This document shows positions 1-10,033 of a stretch of DNA of 61,998 bases, one piece after another. The notes below the pieces were generated by a model. The model was not told the DNA's origin. It saw only the letters and a list, made by a program, of their open reading frames with translations, and searched no databases. The first letter of the stretch is position 1. Each line of letters opens with the position of its first letter. Made by a program: the position numbers and the translations under genes. Source of the stretch: Trichormus sp. M33_DOE_039 (GTDB taxonomy: Bacteria > Cyanobacteriota > Cyanobacteriia > Cyanobacteriales > Nostocaceae); NCBI GenBank assembly GCA_015296085.1, contig DVDT01000071.1:1-61998 (forward strand), given 5' to 3'.

Positions 1-230
1 CATGTTGTTGAGATTAATCTCATTTGTGAAACTTAGTGACAAAATGATTCCACTTTAATCGCTTCTTTTATCACTTAGATTTTTGCTCAATCCTTACAGA
101 ATAAGCTTTTGAGCTTCTGGCTTAACCCGAACTCAGGTTAAGTTAGATATTGGTTACTGGGGATGGGGTTTTTAGTCCCCAGTCCCCAGTCTCTAAGCTC
201 TACCTTTTAATAGAACGCCAAAAGCAAGTT
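1..230. other. non-coding left edge, downstream of nifK
   Basis: This stretch follows the nifK stop codon in the direction of transcription. It is AT-rich and holds a short run of CCCCAGT-type heptads near 175-193, as seen elsewhere in the window. I see no gene or clear terminator. In related cyanobacteria nifE follows nifK, but it is not visible here because the window ends. Confidence 0.6.
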
Positions 231-1769
231 CTAGCGAATCAAGTCGAAGGAGATATCGGTCTTACCAGTGATATTGGTGTTGCGATCCATTTCATCCAGA
301 AGGGTGTTAACAACCCAGTTGAGGATATTTAGACCGCCTTGGTAGCCGAGGGTAGCATAGCGGTGTAAGTGGTGGCGATCGAACAGAGGATAACCAATCC
401 GAACCATTGGGATCTTAGTATCGCGCCACAGGTACTTACCGTAAGAGTTACCGATGAAGAAGTCTACAGGCTCGGTGAACAACAAGGAACGGAAGTGCCA
501 CAAGTCTTTTTGAATCCAAACTTTAGCTTCTTTACCGAAGGGGCTAGCGGCGAGGATAGCTTCCATTTCTTTCTTGAAGGTATCATCACCGTTGTTGCAG
601 AGGATGTGTACTGGTTCAGCACCCATCTCTAACAAGAAGCTGGTAATGGAGATAATCAAATCGGGGTCGCCGTAGATAGCGAACTTCTTACCATGAATCC
701 AAGCGTAGGAGTCAGTGATAGCATCAACTAAACGACCGCGTTCAATTTCCAATTCTTCAGGAATAGCTTTACCGGTCAATTCAGAAACAGCAGTCAAGAA
801 CTCGTCAGTACCTTTAACACCGAAGGGGCGCAGAACTTTTGTTTCTTGCTTCCATTGGGTGGAGATATACTCACGGGTCTTAGGTGTGGTATAAGCTTGG
901 AGAGCAACTGTAGCTTTAGCATTGATAGAATCAGCCGCATCTTCCAATTTTGTACCACCTGGGTACATTTCGTACTCACCAGTGTTGGGTGAATCAAAGT
1001 AATCGCTGCTATCAGACAGGATGGTGTAGTCAACACCCATTACACCCATCATCCGCTTCAATTCACGGTTGTTACCAACATAGGTATCAAAACCAGGAAT
1101 GAAGTTGATTTTGCCGTTGCTGGTAGCTTTTTTCTTACCTTCTGTCAGGTTAGACAGAATACCCTTCATCATGTTGTCGTAGCCAGTGGTGTGAGAACCA
1201 ACGAAGCTAGGTGTGTGAGCGAAGGGAACAGGGAAGTCTTGAGGAATAGAACCAGCGTTCTTAGAGTTGGTGATGAACGCACCTAAGTCGTCACCAATTA
1301 CCTCAGCCATACAGGTGGTGCAAACAGCAATCATCTTAGGCTTGTAAAGTTGGTAAGCAACTTGCATACCTTCAATCATGTTGTTCAAGCCACCGAATAC
1401 TGCTGCGTCTTCTGTCATAGAAGAAGAAACTGCGGAACAAGGCTCTTTGTAGTGACGGCTGAGGTGTGTACGGAAGTAAGCAACGCAACCTTGAGAACCT
1501 TGAACGAAAGGTAGAGTACCTTCAAAACCCAAAGCAGCGAACATCGCGCCTACGGGTTGACAACCTTTAGCGGGGTTAACGGTTAAAGCTTCACGAGCGA
1601 AGTTCTTTTCCCGGTAGTCCCAAGATTTTGTCCATTCAGAAACTCTTTCAACTTCTTCAGGAGAGTGTGCGCCTTCAAAGTTCTTTCTCTTGTTTTCAAA
1701 CAGTTCGGTGTATTCTGGCTGTTTGAATAGATCAACGTGGTCTACAATTCTGTCTGGATTCTGTGGCAT
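231..1769 (-). CDS. nifK: nitrogenase molybdenum-iron protein beta chain
   Basis: The 512-residue product is the beta subunit of the MoFe protein, which with NifD forms the alpha2beta2 component that reduces N2. The P-cluster ligands fall where the family has them: Cys70 (KGCQPVGA), Cys95 (GSQGCVAYF), Cys153 (TTCMAEVIGDD) and Ser188 (TPSFVGS). Length is typical of cyanobacterial NifK. The start is an ATG. It is last of the nif genes visible on this strand, 199 bp after nifD, and is presumably cotranscribed with nifHD. The long gap to nifD contains strong hairpins. Confidence 0.98.
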   Translation of the reverse strand: MPQNPDRIVDHVDLFKQPEYTELFENKRKNFEGAHSPEEVERVSEWTKSWDYREKNFAREALTVNPAKGCQPVGAMFAALGFEGTLPFVQGSQGCVAYFRTHLSRHYKEPCSAVSSSMTEDAAVFGGLNNMIEGMQVAYQLYKPKMIAVCTTCMAEVIGDDLGAFITNSKNAGSIPQDFPVPFAHTPSFVGSHTTGYDNMMKGILSNLTEGKKKATSNGKINFIPGFDTYVGNNRELKRMMGVMGVDYTILSDSSDYFDSPNTGEYEMYPGGTKLEDAADSINAKATVALQAYTTPKTREYISTQWKQETKVLRPFGVKGTDEFLTAVSELTGKAIPEELEIERGRLVDAITDSYAWIHGKKFAIYGDPDLIISITSFLLEMGAEPVHILCNNGDDTFKKEMEAILAASPFGKEAKVWIQKDLWHFRSLLFTEPVDFFIGNSYGKYLWRDTKIPMVRIGYPLFDRHHLHRYATLGYQGGLNILNWVVNTLLDEMDRNTNITGKTDISFDLIR

Positions 1770-1819
1770 TTCTGTATCTCTCTACGCTTGCTGGTTGGTT
1801 TAGTAAGTGATGTGTGGCA

Positions 1820-1950
1820 ATAGCCTGGGGGAATCACTCCCCTGAAGGGAGTAGCGAGTGATGAATCATGAATAATGAATGACACTTCATCCAGCATTCA
1901 GCATTCACCATTCCTCCCTCGTTTCCTGGGGCGCAGACACCCCAGGCTAT
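1820..1950 (-). promoter_or_regulatory. structured nifD-nifK intergenic segment
   Basis: The 199-bp spacer between nifD and nifK contains a local hairpin (CCTGGGG at 1925-1931 with CCCCAGG at 1940-1946), a second hairpin (ACTCCC 1836-1841 with GGGAGT 1847-1852), and an 11-bp long-range complement (ATAGCCTGGGG 1820-1830 with CCCCAGGCTAT 1940-1950). The two pairings for the right arm are mutually exclusive. An mRNA stability, processing or partial-termination role is an inference. Confidence 0.5.
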
Positions 1951-1968
1951 CCGTCTATTCCCCTGGAA

Positions 1969-3462
1969 CTAGGCAGCAGCCTTAGCTTTTGTAGCGGTTT
2001 TCTTCCAAGGTGCGCCAATCAAGTCCCAAGTGGGGCTATTGAGGGCGAGATCCATATCACGAGCGAAGATAGCAAATCCGTCATAACCGTGATAAGGGCC
2101 GGAGTAATCCCAAGAGTGCATTTGACGGAAGGGAAGACCCATCTTTTGGAAGACGTACTTCTCTTTAATACCAGAAGCGATTAAATCAGGCTTCTTAGCT
2201 TTAACGAACTCTTCAAATTCGTATGCGGTAACGTCATCGTAAATGATGGTGGCGTTATCGATGTAGTGGGTGGTACGTTTGTAGTCGTCGTTGTGAGCGA
2301 ACTCGTAACCTGTACCAACAACTTTGATACCCAAGTCTTCAAACGCGGGAACAACGTGACGAGGACGTAGACCACCTACGTACAACATTACGGTGTTACC
2401 TTCGAGGCGAGGACGGTACTTCTCAACCACGGCGTTCATGATTGGAGTGTACTTAGCAATTACCTTCTCGGCGTTTTCTTGAATCTTGGAATCAAATTTA
2501 GCTGCGATTTCACGTAAAGAAGCAGCAATCTTGGTGGGGCCGAAGAAGTTGAACTCCATCCAAGGCATACCGTAAGCTTCTTCCAAACTACGGCAGATGT
2601 AGTTCATAGAACGGTAGCAGTGGATCAGAACTAACTTAGCAGCTGGCCCTTGGATCAACTCGTTGAGAGTACCATCACCAGACCACTGAGCTACTACACG
2701 TAAGCCCATTTCTTCCAACAGCATCCGGCTGGCCCAAGCATCACCACCGATGTTGTAGTCACCGATTAATGCTACGTCGTATGGGCTTGGCTCGAAGTCA
2801 ATTTTGTTTTCTTTCTTAGCTTTGTCGAATTGTGGGAAGATCCAGTCACGGATAGCATCGTTAGCGATGTGGTGGCCTAAAGATTGGGATACACCACGGA
2901 AACCTTCGCAACGTAAGGGTACAACTGGTTTACCAATTTGCTTAGAAGTTTTCTTAGCAACAGCTTCGATGTCATCCCCAATTAGACCGATGGGACATTC
3001 AGATTGAATGGAGACACCACGGTTGAGGGGGAATAGAACATCAAGTTCTTCAATGAGTTTAGTGAGTTTTTTGTCACCACCGAATACGATGTCGCGTTCT
3101 TGGAAGTCGGAGGTGAAGTGCATAGTACCAAAAGAGTTGATACCAGTTACACCAACGTAGTAGTTACGACGACCAGACCAAGACCAGTAACCGCAACCTA
3201 CAGGCCCGTGGCTGATGTGGATCATGTCCTTAATAGGCCCCCAAACCACACCCTTGGAACCTGCATAAGCACAACCACGAGCGGTCATGACACCAGGAAC
3301 GGATTTGATGTTAGACTTAACGCCGCAGTCAGATTTGTTTTCTTCGTGGACGTTGAGGTGTTTTTCGCGTTTTTTGCGAGATTTTTCGGGATAAGCTTTG
3401 AGAACTTCTTGAATAAGTTCCTTATTTTCTTCTACAAGATTCTTGTTTTCTGGAGGTGTCAT
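1969..3462 (-). CDS. nifD: nitrogenase molybdenum-iron protein alpha chain
   Basis: The 497-residue alpha subunit of the MoFe protein carries the FeMo-cofactor. Visible ligands are Cys64, Cys90 and Cys156 for the P-cluster, Cys282 (HCYRSMNYI) and His449 ([10 protein letters not shown]) for FeMo-co, and the conserved His199 near the cofactor (SLGHH). The frame is unbroken from ATG to stop, so no nifD excision element is present in this sequence. The gene lies 140 bp after nifH. That spacer is purine-rich on the plus strand with partly complementary arms (about 3505-3590), so the transcript may fold there. Confidence 0.98.
   Translation of the reverse strand: MTPPENKNLVEENKELIQEVLKAYPEKSRKKREKHLNVHEENKSDCGVKSNIKSVPGVMTARGCAYAGSKGVVWGPIKDMIHISHGPVGCGYWSWSGRRNYYVGVTGINSFGTMHFTSDFQERDIVFGGDKKLTKLIEELDVLFPLNRGVSIQSECPIGLIGDDIEAVAKKTSKQIGKPVVPLRCEGFRGVSQSLGHHIANDAIRDWIFPQFDKAKKENKIDFEPSPYDVALIGDYNIGGDAWASRMLLEEMGLRVVAQWSGDGTLNELIQGPAAKLVLIHCYRSMNYICRSLEEAYGMPWMEFNFFGPTKIAASLREIAAKFDSKIQENAEKVIAKYTPIMNAVVEKYRPRLEGNTVMLYVGGLRPRHVVPAFEDLGIKVVGTGYEFAHNDDYKRTTHYIDNATIIYDDVTAYEFEEFVKAKKPDLIASGIKEKYVFQKMGLPFRQMHSWDYSGPYHGYDGFAIFARDMDLALNSPTWDLIGAPWKKTATKAKAAA
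2100..2110 (-). other. nifD-element recombination core (empty attB-like site)
   Basis: Reading on the nifD coding strand the sequence is GGATTACTCCG. This is the 11-bp direct repeat at which the XisA recombinase excises the 11-kb nifD element of Anabaena PCC 7120 (established knowledge, from memory). Here one copy sits in the intact reading frame near the 3' part of nifD. No xisA gene is in the window. Confidence 0.75.
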
Positions 3463-3602
3463 AGTCTGCCTCAGTGATTCTTACGAATGGGGAAATAGAA
3501 CGGATATGGAGAGAAGGGAGAGGGATAAGTGGGGAAGGGAGAGTGGGAAGGGGAATTACTTCCGCATCTTCCTTTCTCCGTGTCTCCTAATTACGGCATG
3601 AC

Positions 3603-4502
<900 letters not shown>

Positions 4503-4573
4503 CTAGTGGTTGGTTAGTTGGTGGTCTTTTTACGTTGGATCTCACGCCTGTTGAGCTATGGCTGTGAGGTTTG

Positions 4574-4607
4574 GTAGAACGTCGCCGAAGGGGGGCGATC
4601 GCTCTAC
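4574..4607 (-). promoter_or_regulatory. stem-loop in the nifU-nifH spacer
   Basis: GTAGAAC-GTCGCC at 4574-4586 pairs imperfectly with GGCGATCGCTCTAC at 4594-4607, giving a GC-rich hairpin about 85 bp before nifH. RNA processing with a stable stem-loop ahead of nifH is known for Anabaena nif transcripts. Assigning that role here is an inference from position and structure. Confidence 0.5.
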
Positions 4608-4677
4608 GGAAAACAAGCTAGAATTTGTACTCATGATCAGTTGGTTATGTAGTTGTGAAAGTTCTTTTGAGCGTTAG

Positions 4678-5580
4678 CTAGACAGCTTCTACTACTAAGC
4701 TGGGGTTGATGCGATCGCGTAATCTCGATTCAATCGCTATCTTTAAAGTGGCTGTAGAGCTTGAACAAGAGCCACACGCGCCTTGCAGCACTACTTTGAC
4801 AATATCGCCATCTACGTCGTAGAGTTCTACATCTCCACCGTCGGCTATCAAGACGGGTCTAACTTCTTCATCTAATACTTTTTGGATGAGGGCAATCTTT
4901 TGGACGTTGGTTAACGGACGTTTTTGCCCAGATAATGACATTTTTTCCGCAAGGTTTACGCCATTTGTGTTGAGATTCGTTACGGCGTTCTTTTCCTCTA
5001 CATCTTTAATGATATCATCAATCTTAGCTAAACAAGAACCGCATCCACCACCAGCTTTAATGTAATTTGTTACTTGTTCAGCACTGGTAAGGTTATTCTC
5101 TACAACCACGCGACGAACTTTGTTTTCGCTGATACCAAAGCAAGTGCAAACTAATGCCCCTTCATCATCGTCATCATGGGCAACACGAGGAATACCACGA
5201 TAGTTATAGATAGCAGCTTCCAGAGCTTCTTGTCCCATCACAGAGCAGTGCATTTTGGCTTCTGGCAAGCCACCGAGGTAATTAGCGATGTCTTTATTTG
5301 TTACTTTCAGAGCTTCATCTAAGGTCAGACCCTTAATCATTTCAGTCAACGCGCTAGAAGAAGCGATCGCACTCGTACAACCAAAAGTTTGGAAACGAGA
5401 ATCAACAATCTTATCAGATTCGACTTCAACCTTGATGTGCAATCTCAGCGCATCACCGCAAGCAATACTCCCTACTTCACCTGTGGCAACCTTCACGCCA
5501 GGTTCGCCGTTATCTTCGATGACTCCCTGATTCTTGGGATCATAAAACAGTTCTAATACTTTATCTGTGTAGTCCCACAT
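4678..5580 (-). CDS. nifU: Fe-S cluster scaffold protein NifU
   Basis: The 300-residue scaffold assembles Fe-S clusters for nitrogenase using sulfur from NifS. All three classical domains are visible: an IscU-like N-terminus with Cys41, Cys68 and Cys112; a central [2Fe-2S] domain with Cys145, Cys147, Cys180 and Cys183; and a C-terminal Nfu domain with Cys269 and Cys272 (GACGSC). It lies between nifS and nifH in the operon; the nifS gap is filled by a heptad repeat. Confidence 0.97.
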   Translation of the reverse strand: MWDYTDKVLELFYDPKNQGVIEDNGEPGVKVATGEVGSIACGDALRLHIKVEVESDKIVDSRFQTFGCTSAIASSSALTEMIKGLTLDEALKVTNKDIANYLGGLPEAKMHCSVMGQEALEAAIYNYRGIPRVAHDDDDEGALVCTCFGISENKVRRVVVENNLTSAEQVTNYIKAGGGCGSCLAKIDDIIKDVEEKNAVTNLNTNGVNLAEKMSLSGQKRPLTNVQKIALIQKVLDEEVRPVLIADGGDVELYDVDGDIVKVVLQGACGSCSSSTATLKIAIESRLRDRINPSLVVEAV

Positions 5581-5660
5581 GGCTTATTTTGGATTTTGAA
5601 TTTTGGATTTTGGATAGGTGGGATTGGTGATTGGTAATTGGGTACTGGGAAACTCTTGCC

Positions 5661-5690
5661 TAGTCCCCAGTCCCTAGTCCCCAGTCCCTA
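5661..5690. repeat. short tandem heptad repeat (CCCCAGT/CCCTAGT)
   Basis: The nifS-nifU spacer holds consecutive TAGTCCC/CAGTCCC heptads. Such short tandemly repeated sequences are typical of Nostoc and Anabaena intergenic DNA. Similar tracts occur in this window near 180, 7264-7362, 10034-10073 and 56500. Confidence 0.8.
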
Positions 5691-5691
5691 A

Positions 5692-6894
5692 TTAACGATG
5701 AGCCAATGTTTGTTCTTGTGCTTGCAGCCAACCCGCTTCGTCATTTTTGAAGGGTGAGAGGGCGCGGAGGCGTTCGACAATTTCGGGCATGACTTCGATG
5801 ACGCGATCGATTTGTGCTTCCGTAGTGTAGCGGCAAAGACTGAAGCGAATCGAGCCGTGGAGGGTAGTGTATGGTAAACCCATTGCCCGGAGGACGTGGG
5901 ACGGTTCGAGTGACCCAGAGGTACAAGCCGAACCAGATGAGGCACAGATGCCATATTTATTGAGTAAGAGCAGGATTGCTTCACCTTCTATATATTTAAA
6001 ACCGATGTTACTGGTGTTAGGCAATCTCTGCGTAACATCACCATTAACTTCACAGTCAGGAATTTTAGCAAGTAATGTTTGTTCCAGGCGATCGCGCAGC
6101 CTCGTTTCTTTCTTAATCGCTGTTTCTATGTGCCGTAATTCCAATTCTGCGGCTTTCCCTAAGCCGACAATTCCCGGTACGTTCTCTGTACCTGCACGCC
6201 GACCCCGTTCTTGATGTCCACCAATTAACAAGGGACGGAATCTCACACCACGCCGCACATATAATGCACCAATTCCTTTGGGTGCGTGGATTTTGTGACC
6301 AGACATAGTTAACATATCTATGGTGCTGGTCTTCATATTCAGAGGTATCTTACCTACTGCTTGTACCGCATCTACATGGAAAATTGCACCCTTTTCCTTC
6401 ACCCGCATCCCAATCTGCTCAATCGGGAAAACAGTCCCGGTTTCGTTGTTGGCATACATAATCGTTACCAGGGCAGTGTTACCTGTCAACGAGGCTTCTA
6501 GTTCATCTAGATCCAATTGCCCCTGACGATTCACAGACAGATATGTAACACTGTAACCTTGAGTTTCTAATTGTTTGCAGACATTGAGAACTGCGGGGTG
6601 TTCAACTTGGGTAGTAATGATGTGGCGTTTTTCTGGTTGAGCTAACAAGGCGGCGCGAATGGCGGCGTTATCACCTTCAGTTCCACAACTGGTAAACACA
6701 ATTTCTGATTCATCAGCACCCAATAGGGTTGCAACTTGTTCTCTGGCTTGTCTCACTGCCTTCCCAAGTTGCCCGCCAAAGGTGTGCATACTAGAAGGAT
6801 TACCATAATATTCGGTCAGGTAGGGCATGATAGCCTCTACGACTTCTGGATCTACCTTAGTGGTAGCATTATTATCCAAATAAATAACACTCAT
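5692..6894 (-). CDS. nifS: cysteine desulfurase NifS
   Basis: This 400-residue PLP enzyme releases sulfur from cysteine for cluster assembly on NifU. The PLP lysine is Lys201 (SGHKIHAPKG) and the catalytic cysteine is Cys324 in SGSACTSG. The N-terminal MSVIYLDNNATT block is typical of the family. It begins two bases after fdxN ends, consistent with tight cotranscription. Confidence 0.97.
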   Translation of the reverse strand: MSVIYLDNNATTKVDPEVVEAIMPYLTEYYGNPSSMHTFGGQLGKAVRQAREQVATLLGADESEIVFTSCGTEGDNAAIRAALLAQPEKRHIITTQVEHPAVLNVCKQLETQGYSVTYLSVNRQGQLDLDELEASLTGNTALVTIMYANNETGTVFPIEQIGMRVKEKGAIFHVDAVQAVGKIPLNMKTSTIDMLTMSGHKIHAPKGIGALYVRRGVRFRPLLIGGHQERGRRAGTENVPGIVGLGKAAELELRHIETAIKKETRLRDRLEQTLLAKIPDCEVNGDVTQRLPNTSNIGFKYIEGEAILLLLNKYGICASSGSACTSGSLEPSHVLRAMGLPYTTLHGSIRFSLCRYTTEAQIDRVIEVMPEIVERLRALSPFKNDEAGWLQAQEQTLAHR

Positions 6895-6896
6895 CT

Positions 6897-7247
6897 TTAT
6901 ACCCCTAAGATTTCACCCTGATGCTTTTGTAATTGTTCGGAATATTTCTGTGAATAGCAATTAAACCAACGTTCCCAATAGTCTTGTTTTTTTGTCAATT
7001 TCGCTATAACTCGGTTATATTTAGCAAACCAACCTTCCCAATAATCGCTAGGTACTTTAACGCAACCATCGCAAGTGGGGCAACCAGCTTTACATTGTGG
7101 GACGGAGTGGATAGTACCAACGCAGTTTGTACATAATTCGGGGTCAATCCACCGCTTACCGTCTTCACCAACCTTGATTGCATTGGTAGGACATACAGAC
7201 AGACAAAGCTTGCAGGAAATACATTGGCCAGTAATTGTGTAAGCCAT
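6897..7247 (-). CDS. fdxN: nif-associated 2[4Fe-4S] ferredoxin FdxN
   Basis: The 116-residue bacterial-type ferredoxin has a canonical first cluster motif (Cys9, Cys12, Cys15, Cys19) and a cysteine-rich second region (Cys39, Cys42, Cys52, Cys56, with extra Cys59 and Cys62), as in other NifB-linked ferredoxins. It probably donates electrons for NifB or nitrogenase assembly. It sits between nifB and nifS. In Anabaena PCC 7120 this gene is split by a 55-kb element; here the frame is continuous. Confidence 0.93.
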   Translation of the reverse strand: MAYTITGQCISCKLCLSVCPTNAIKVGEDGKRWIDPELCTNCVGTIHSVPQCKAGCPTCDGCVKVPSDYWEGWFAKYNRVIAKLTKKQDYWERWFNCYSQKYSEQLQKHQGEILGV

Positions 7248-7263
7248 GACTATTCTCCTTTTT

Positions 7264-7362
7264 GGGGATTGGGGATTGGGTACTGGGGATTGGGTACTGG
7301 GGATTGGGTACTGGGAAAACTCTTACCCAGTCCCTAGTCCCTAGTCCCTAGTCTCTAGTCCC
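7264..7362. repeat. tandem heptad repeats between nifB and fdxN
   Basis: Two blocks: about three units of GGGGATTGGGTACT at 7264-7313 and CCCTAGT/CTCTAGT heptads at 7328-7362. The second block runs into the nifB reading frame: the stop codon and the last few codons of nifB are made of repeat units. Confidence 0.8.
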
Positions 7363-8793
7363 TTCCTTGACGTATTGTTCGTGAAACTCTAAAGCAACTT
7401 TCTCAATCACGTCGTAAGCTTCTACAGTCTGTATGCCAGCTTGGAGCAGTTTTTCTTTGGGGGATTCGCCAATTTTGGCAACTAAAACTGCTTTGCAATC
7501 TGCAATTGTTTTCACAATATTGTCAAATGTGGCTGCTTCGCCGTATCCGCCTTGACAATAATGGTCTACCTTACGGTGACTGATGAACCGAACTTCAGTG
7601 CCATCTACTTCGTAAACTTGGAATTCCTTCGCATGACCGAAGTGTTGGTTAACTAATCCGCCGCCTTTGGTGGCGACTGCAACTAGGATTTTAGGACTGT
7701 TGGCAGCTTGTTGTTTGCCAACTAATACCTTATCTTTGGCTGCTTTTAATTCTTCTCTAAATTTCTCAATACCTGCGTGAACTTCTTGGCGTTGCTGGAA
7801 GTCATATTCTGGAGACATTTCCAGGAATTTATCTTTGGTAAATTCTTGGCTGCGGTCTTCTCCTAATAAGCCTACAGCATCAGCGCGGCACTGGCGGCAA
7901 TGGCGCATCATTTTCATGTTGCCAGCACATTGGTCTTGAACTGACTTGAGTTCTTTTTGTGAGGGGCCACGTTGACCGGTTAAGCCGAAGTATGTACCGT
8001 GTTCTGGTGCAGAAATTAGAGGCATGATGTTGTGCAGAAATGCACCGTTTTCCCGAATGACTTTGTTGACTTCCACTAGGTGTTGGTCGTTAATGCCGGG
8101 AATCATTACCGAGTTGACTTTGCACAGAATGTCGGCTTCTTTGAGGGCTTGTAAACCTTCTAGTTGCTTTTCTAGGAGAATTTTCGCGCCTTCTACACCT
8201 CTGTAACGTTTCCGTTTGTAGTGAACCCACGAATAAATCTGCGCGCCGATTTCTGGGTCAATGGTGTTGAGAGTAATTGTAACGTGATCTATATTCAGTT
8301 GTTTAATGCGATCAATATATTCCGGTAACATCAAACCATTGGTTGAAAGACATAGCTTAATATCTGGAGCTTTGTCTGCAATCAACTCAAAGGTGCGGAA
8401 TGTCTTTTCTGGGTTCGCAAGAGGGTCGCCAGGGCCAGCAATTCCCAAAACGGTCATTTGGGGAATTTTGCCTGCAATGACTAAAGCTTTGTGAGCGGCT
8501 TCTTCTGGGGTGAGTAGTTCACTGACTACTCCGGGACGACTTTCGTTAGCGCAGTCATATTTACGATTACAGTAGTTGCACTGAATGTTACAGGCAGGAG
8601 CTACTGCAACGTGCATCCGGGCGTAATGATGATGAGCTTCTTCGCTATAGCAAGGATGTTTAGCAATGCGTTCTTTGAGCTTTTCATCCATTTCCACGGT
8701 GGCACTGCTGTTGCTGTTGCATCCGCAACCACCTGATTTTGCTTGGGTAGGGGTCGATTCAGTAACGGAAGAGCCTGTAACTGGTGGTGTCAT
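7348..8793 (-). CDS. nifB: nitrogenase cofactor biosynthesis radical SAM protein NifB
   Basis: NifB fuses two [4Fe-4S] clusters with insertion of carbide to make NifB-co, the FeMo-co precursor. The radical SAM motif is CNIQCNYC with Cys68, Cys72 and Cys75. A later HCRQCRAD segment fits the precursor-cluster sites, and the C-terminus (from about residue 360) is a NifX-like domain with [11 protein letters not shown] chose the ATG at 8793 (481 aa), four codons inside an upstream TTG. It is the first gene of the operon. The leader is long, with the putative activator element about 440-510 bp upstream. Confidence 0.96.
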   Translation of the reverse strand: MTPPVTGSSVTESTPTQAKSGGCGCNSNSSATVEMDEKLKERIAKHPCYSEEAHHHYARMHVAVAPACNIQCNYCNRKYDCANESRPGVVSELLTPEEAAHKALVIAGKIPQMTVLGIAGPGDPLANPEKTFRTFELIADKAPDIKLCLSTNGLMLPEYIDRIKQLNIDHVTITLNTIDPEIGAQIYSWVHYKRKRYRGVEGAKILLEKQLEGLQALKEADILCKVNSVMIPGINDQHLVEVNKVIRENGAFLHNIMPLISAPEHGTYFGLTGQRGPSQKELKSVQDQCAGNMKMMRHCRQCRADAVGLLGEDRSQEFTKDKFLEMSPEYDFQQRQEVHAGIEKFREELKAAKDKVLVGKQQAANSPKILVAVATKGGGLVNQHFGHAKEFQVYEVDGTEVRFISHRKVDHYCQGGYGEAATFDNIVKTIADCKAVLVAKIGESPKEKLLQAGIQTVEAYDVIEKVALEFHEQYVKEGTRD

Positions 8794-9146
8794 TGAATTT
8801 CGCAAAGGTCGGTGGACTAGCTGCCACTGTGGGAGATGAAGAATGAAGTCGTGGCTGTCACACTGCCCGCAACAGTTTTAGCTGTAGCGATCGCTAATAC
8901 ACTTATTTAAGGTGTTTCGCTCAGTATGGCAGGCTATAAAGTCCTGGGGTTTCGGCTGGTGTGTGTCAACTTTGAGTGGTTGGTAGAATGTGTGTACAGC
9001 CAAGACTTCTATTCGTAAAGGCATAGTGCTATCTCATCCCTCCACTCACTTTTCGCTTTTGTTTTGTGTAGAAGCGTTAAGTGATTGGCGATATAAGATT
9101 TATAGCAGTCGTCTTTGACAGTCACGACGCAACACTCTGGAATAGA

Positions 9147-9174
9147 ATTTATTGGATTTATTAGGGTTATACTC
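9147..9174 (-). promoter_or_regulatory. second conserved block of the nifB upstream region
   Basis: On the nifB strand it reads GAGTATAACC, then CTAATAAATCCAATAAATT. The nifP upstream region has GAGTACAGGC then TTAATTAATCCAATAAATC at 18006-18034. Spacing from the larger block is similar: about 127 bp here and 116 bp there. I infer a core promoter or activator segment. Confidence 0.5.
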
Positions 9175-9228
9175 AAAATCTCAAACTATGATTTTGAGAG
9201 AGTTACAAGAATTTAAAAAAATATTTTT

Positions 9229-9301
9229 GGGTAGGGGTTCTAGTATTTTCTAATTGGGGTACGAGTATTTATGGAAAGGGGTTCAGGATTTAGTTGTACT
9301 C
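9229..9301 (-). promoter_or_regulatory. putative CnfR-responsive element of nifB
   Basis: On the nifB strand this 73-bp block contains GAGTACAA, CTGAACCC, ATAAATACT(C/A)GT, CCCC, ACTAG and CCTCTACCC/CCCCTACCC segments in the same order as a 73-bp block upstream of nifP (17890-17962). CnfR/PatB is known to activate nifB and nifP promoters in cyanobacteria through upstream elements. Linking this block to CnfR is an inference from conservation and location. Confidence 0.6.
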
Positions 9302-9430
9302 ATCTGTAACCCAATCCCAGCAAAGATTTGAATGCTGTTTGGGCTGATTTATGACTATACAATTTTGTACTCAAACCCTCCTGAATTCCTGCTGAAAGTC
9401 TTGATTTACAAGGGATTTAGGAGGGAAAAA

Positions 9431-9459
9431 CTGGAGTAGATTACGTTGTACTACTCCAG
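9431..9459. other. perfect 9-bp hairpin upstream of nifB
   Basis: CTGGAGTAG at 9431-9439 and CTACTCCAG at 9451-9459 form a perfect inverted repeat with an 11-base loop. There is no T tract, so it is not an obvious intrinsic terminator. It could be an operator or an RNA structure; the function is unknown. Confidence 0.45.
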
Positions 9460-9800
9460 ATACGTGCGAAATTCAATTCTGTATCCAACATATCATTTTT
9501 TTTTAGGGAAAAATGTAATTTATATTTTTTTAATGATTAATTAAAAATGATATTCAATAGTGTTTGGAAGGCTGATATTTCAAGCTTTATAGGCATTTAA
9601 AAGAGAGGGAGTTAATGCAGATTATTTTCAATTATTTTAACTTTTTTTCTGATTTTGTTTTAGGTTTAAATACTCTGATAATCACAGGAGTAAAGCAAAG
9701 AGACGCTTCGCTTTGGGAGGGTTTAGGGGTATAAGAGTTTTAAACATTTACTTACCCATAAAGTCTAGGTTTTTCATCAAAAAATTAAGTCATGGCTGTA

Positions 9801-10032
9801 AGAGGTTGTTTGAAAAATCTAATTTATTACTTGCCTTAGCGACTGGAAGTCGCGACTATACAGACCCAACCCACCTGCGTAGGTTCAAAAACCTTGATTT
9901 TTCATTAGTCCGCGCAGGCGGTGAGACCAGTCCTGTAGGCGGGTCTCCCGCCGTAGGGAACTGGCGAACCCGAAGGGACTTTGTTTGTGTAGTAGCGAAT
10001 TATATTCGCCCTATACTTTTAAAACATCCTCT
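9801..10032. mobile_element. MITE-like element, 232 bp
   Basis: Terminal inverted repeats AGAGGTTGTTTGAAAA at the left and its near-complement at the right (TTTTAAAACATCCTCT) are flanked by TA on both sides (9799-9800 and 10033-10034). The interior has no transposase and contains Nostoc-type palindromic repeats (for example GCGACTGGAAGTCGC at 9839-9853 and GGCGGGTCTCCCGCC near 9938). The short duplication makes the boundaries tentative. Confidence 0.6.
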
Positions 10033-10033
10033 T

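Noticed and set aside
2100-2110. nifD-element considered present
   Set aside because: The nifD frame is continuous and no xisA-type recombinase is in the window; only the empty core is seen.
6897-7247. fdxN element insertion
   Set aside because: The fdxN frame is uninterrupted, and TATTC alone is too short to mark a site.
9400-9470. NtcA site GTAN8TAC in the nifB upstream region
   Set aside because: Candidate GTA/TAC pairs near 9437-9462 have ten bases between, not eight.
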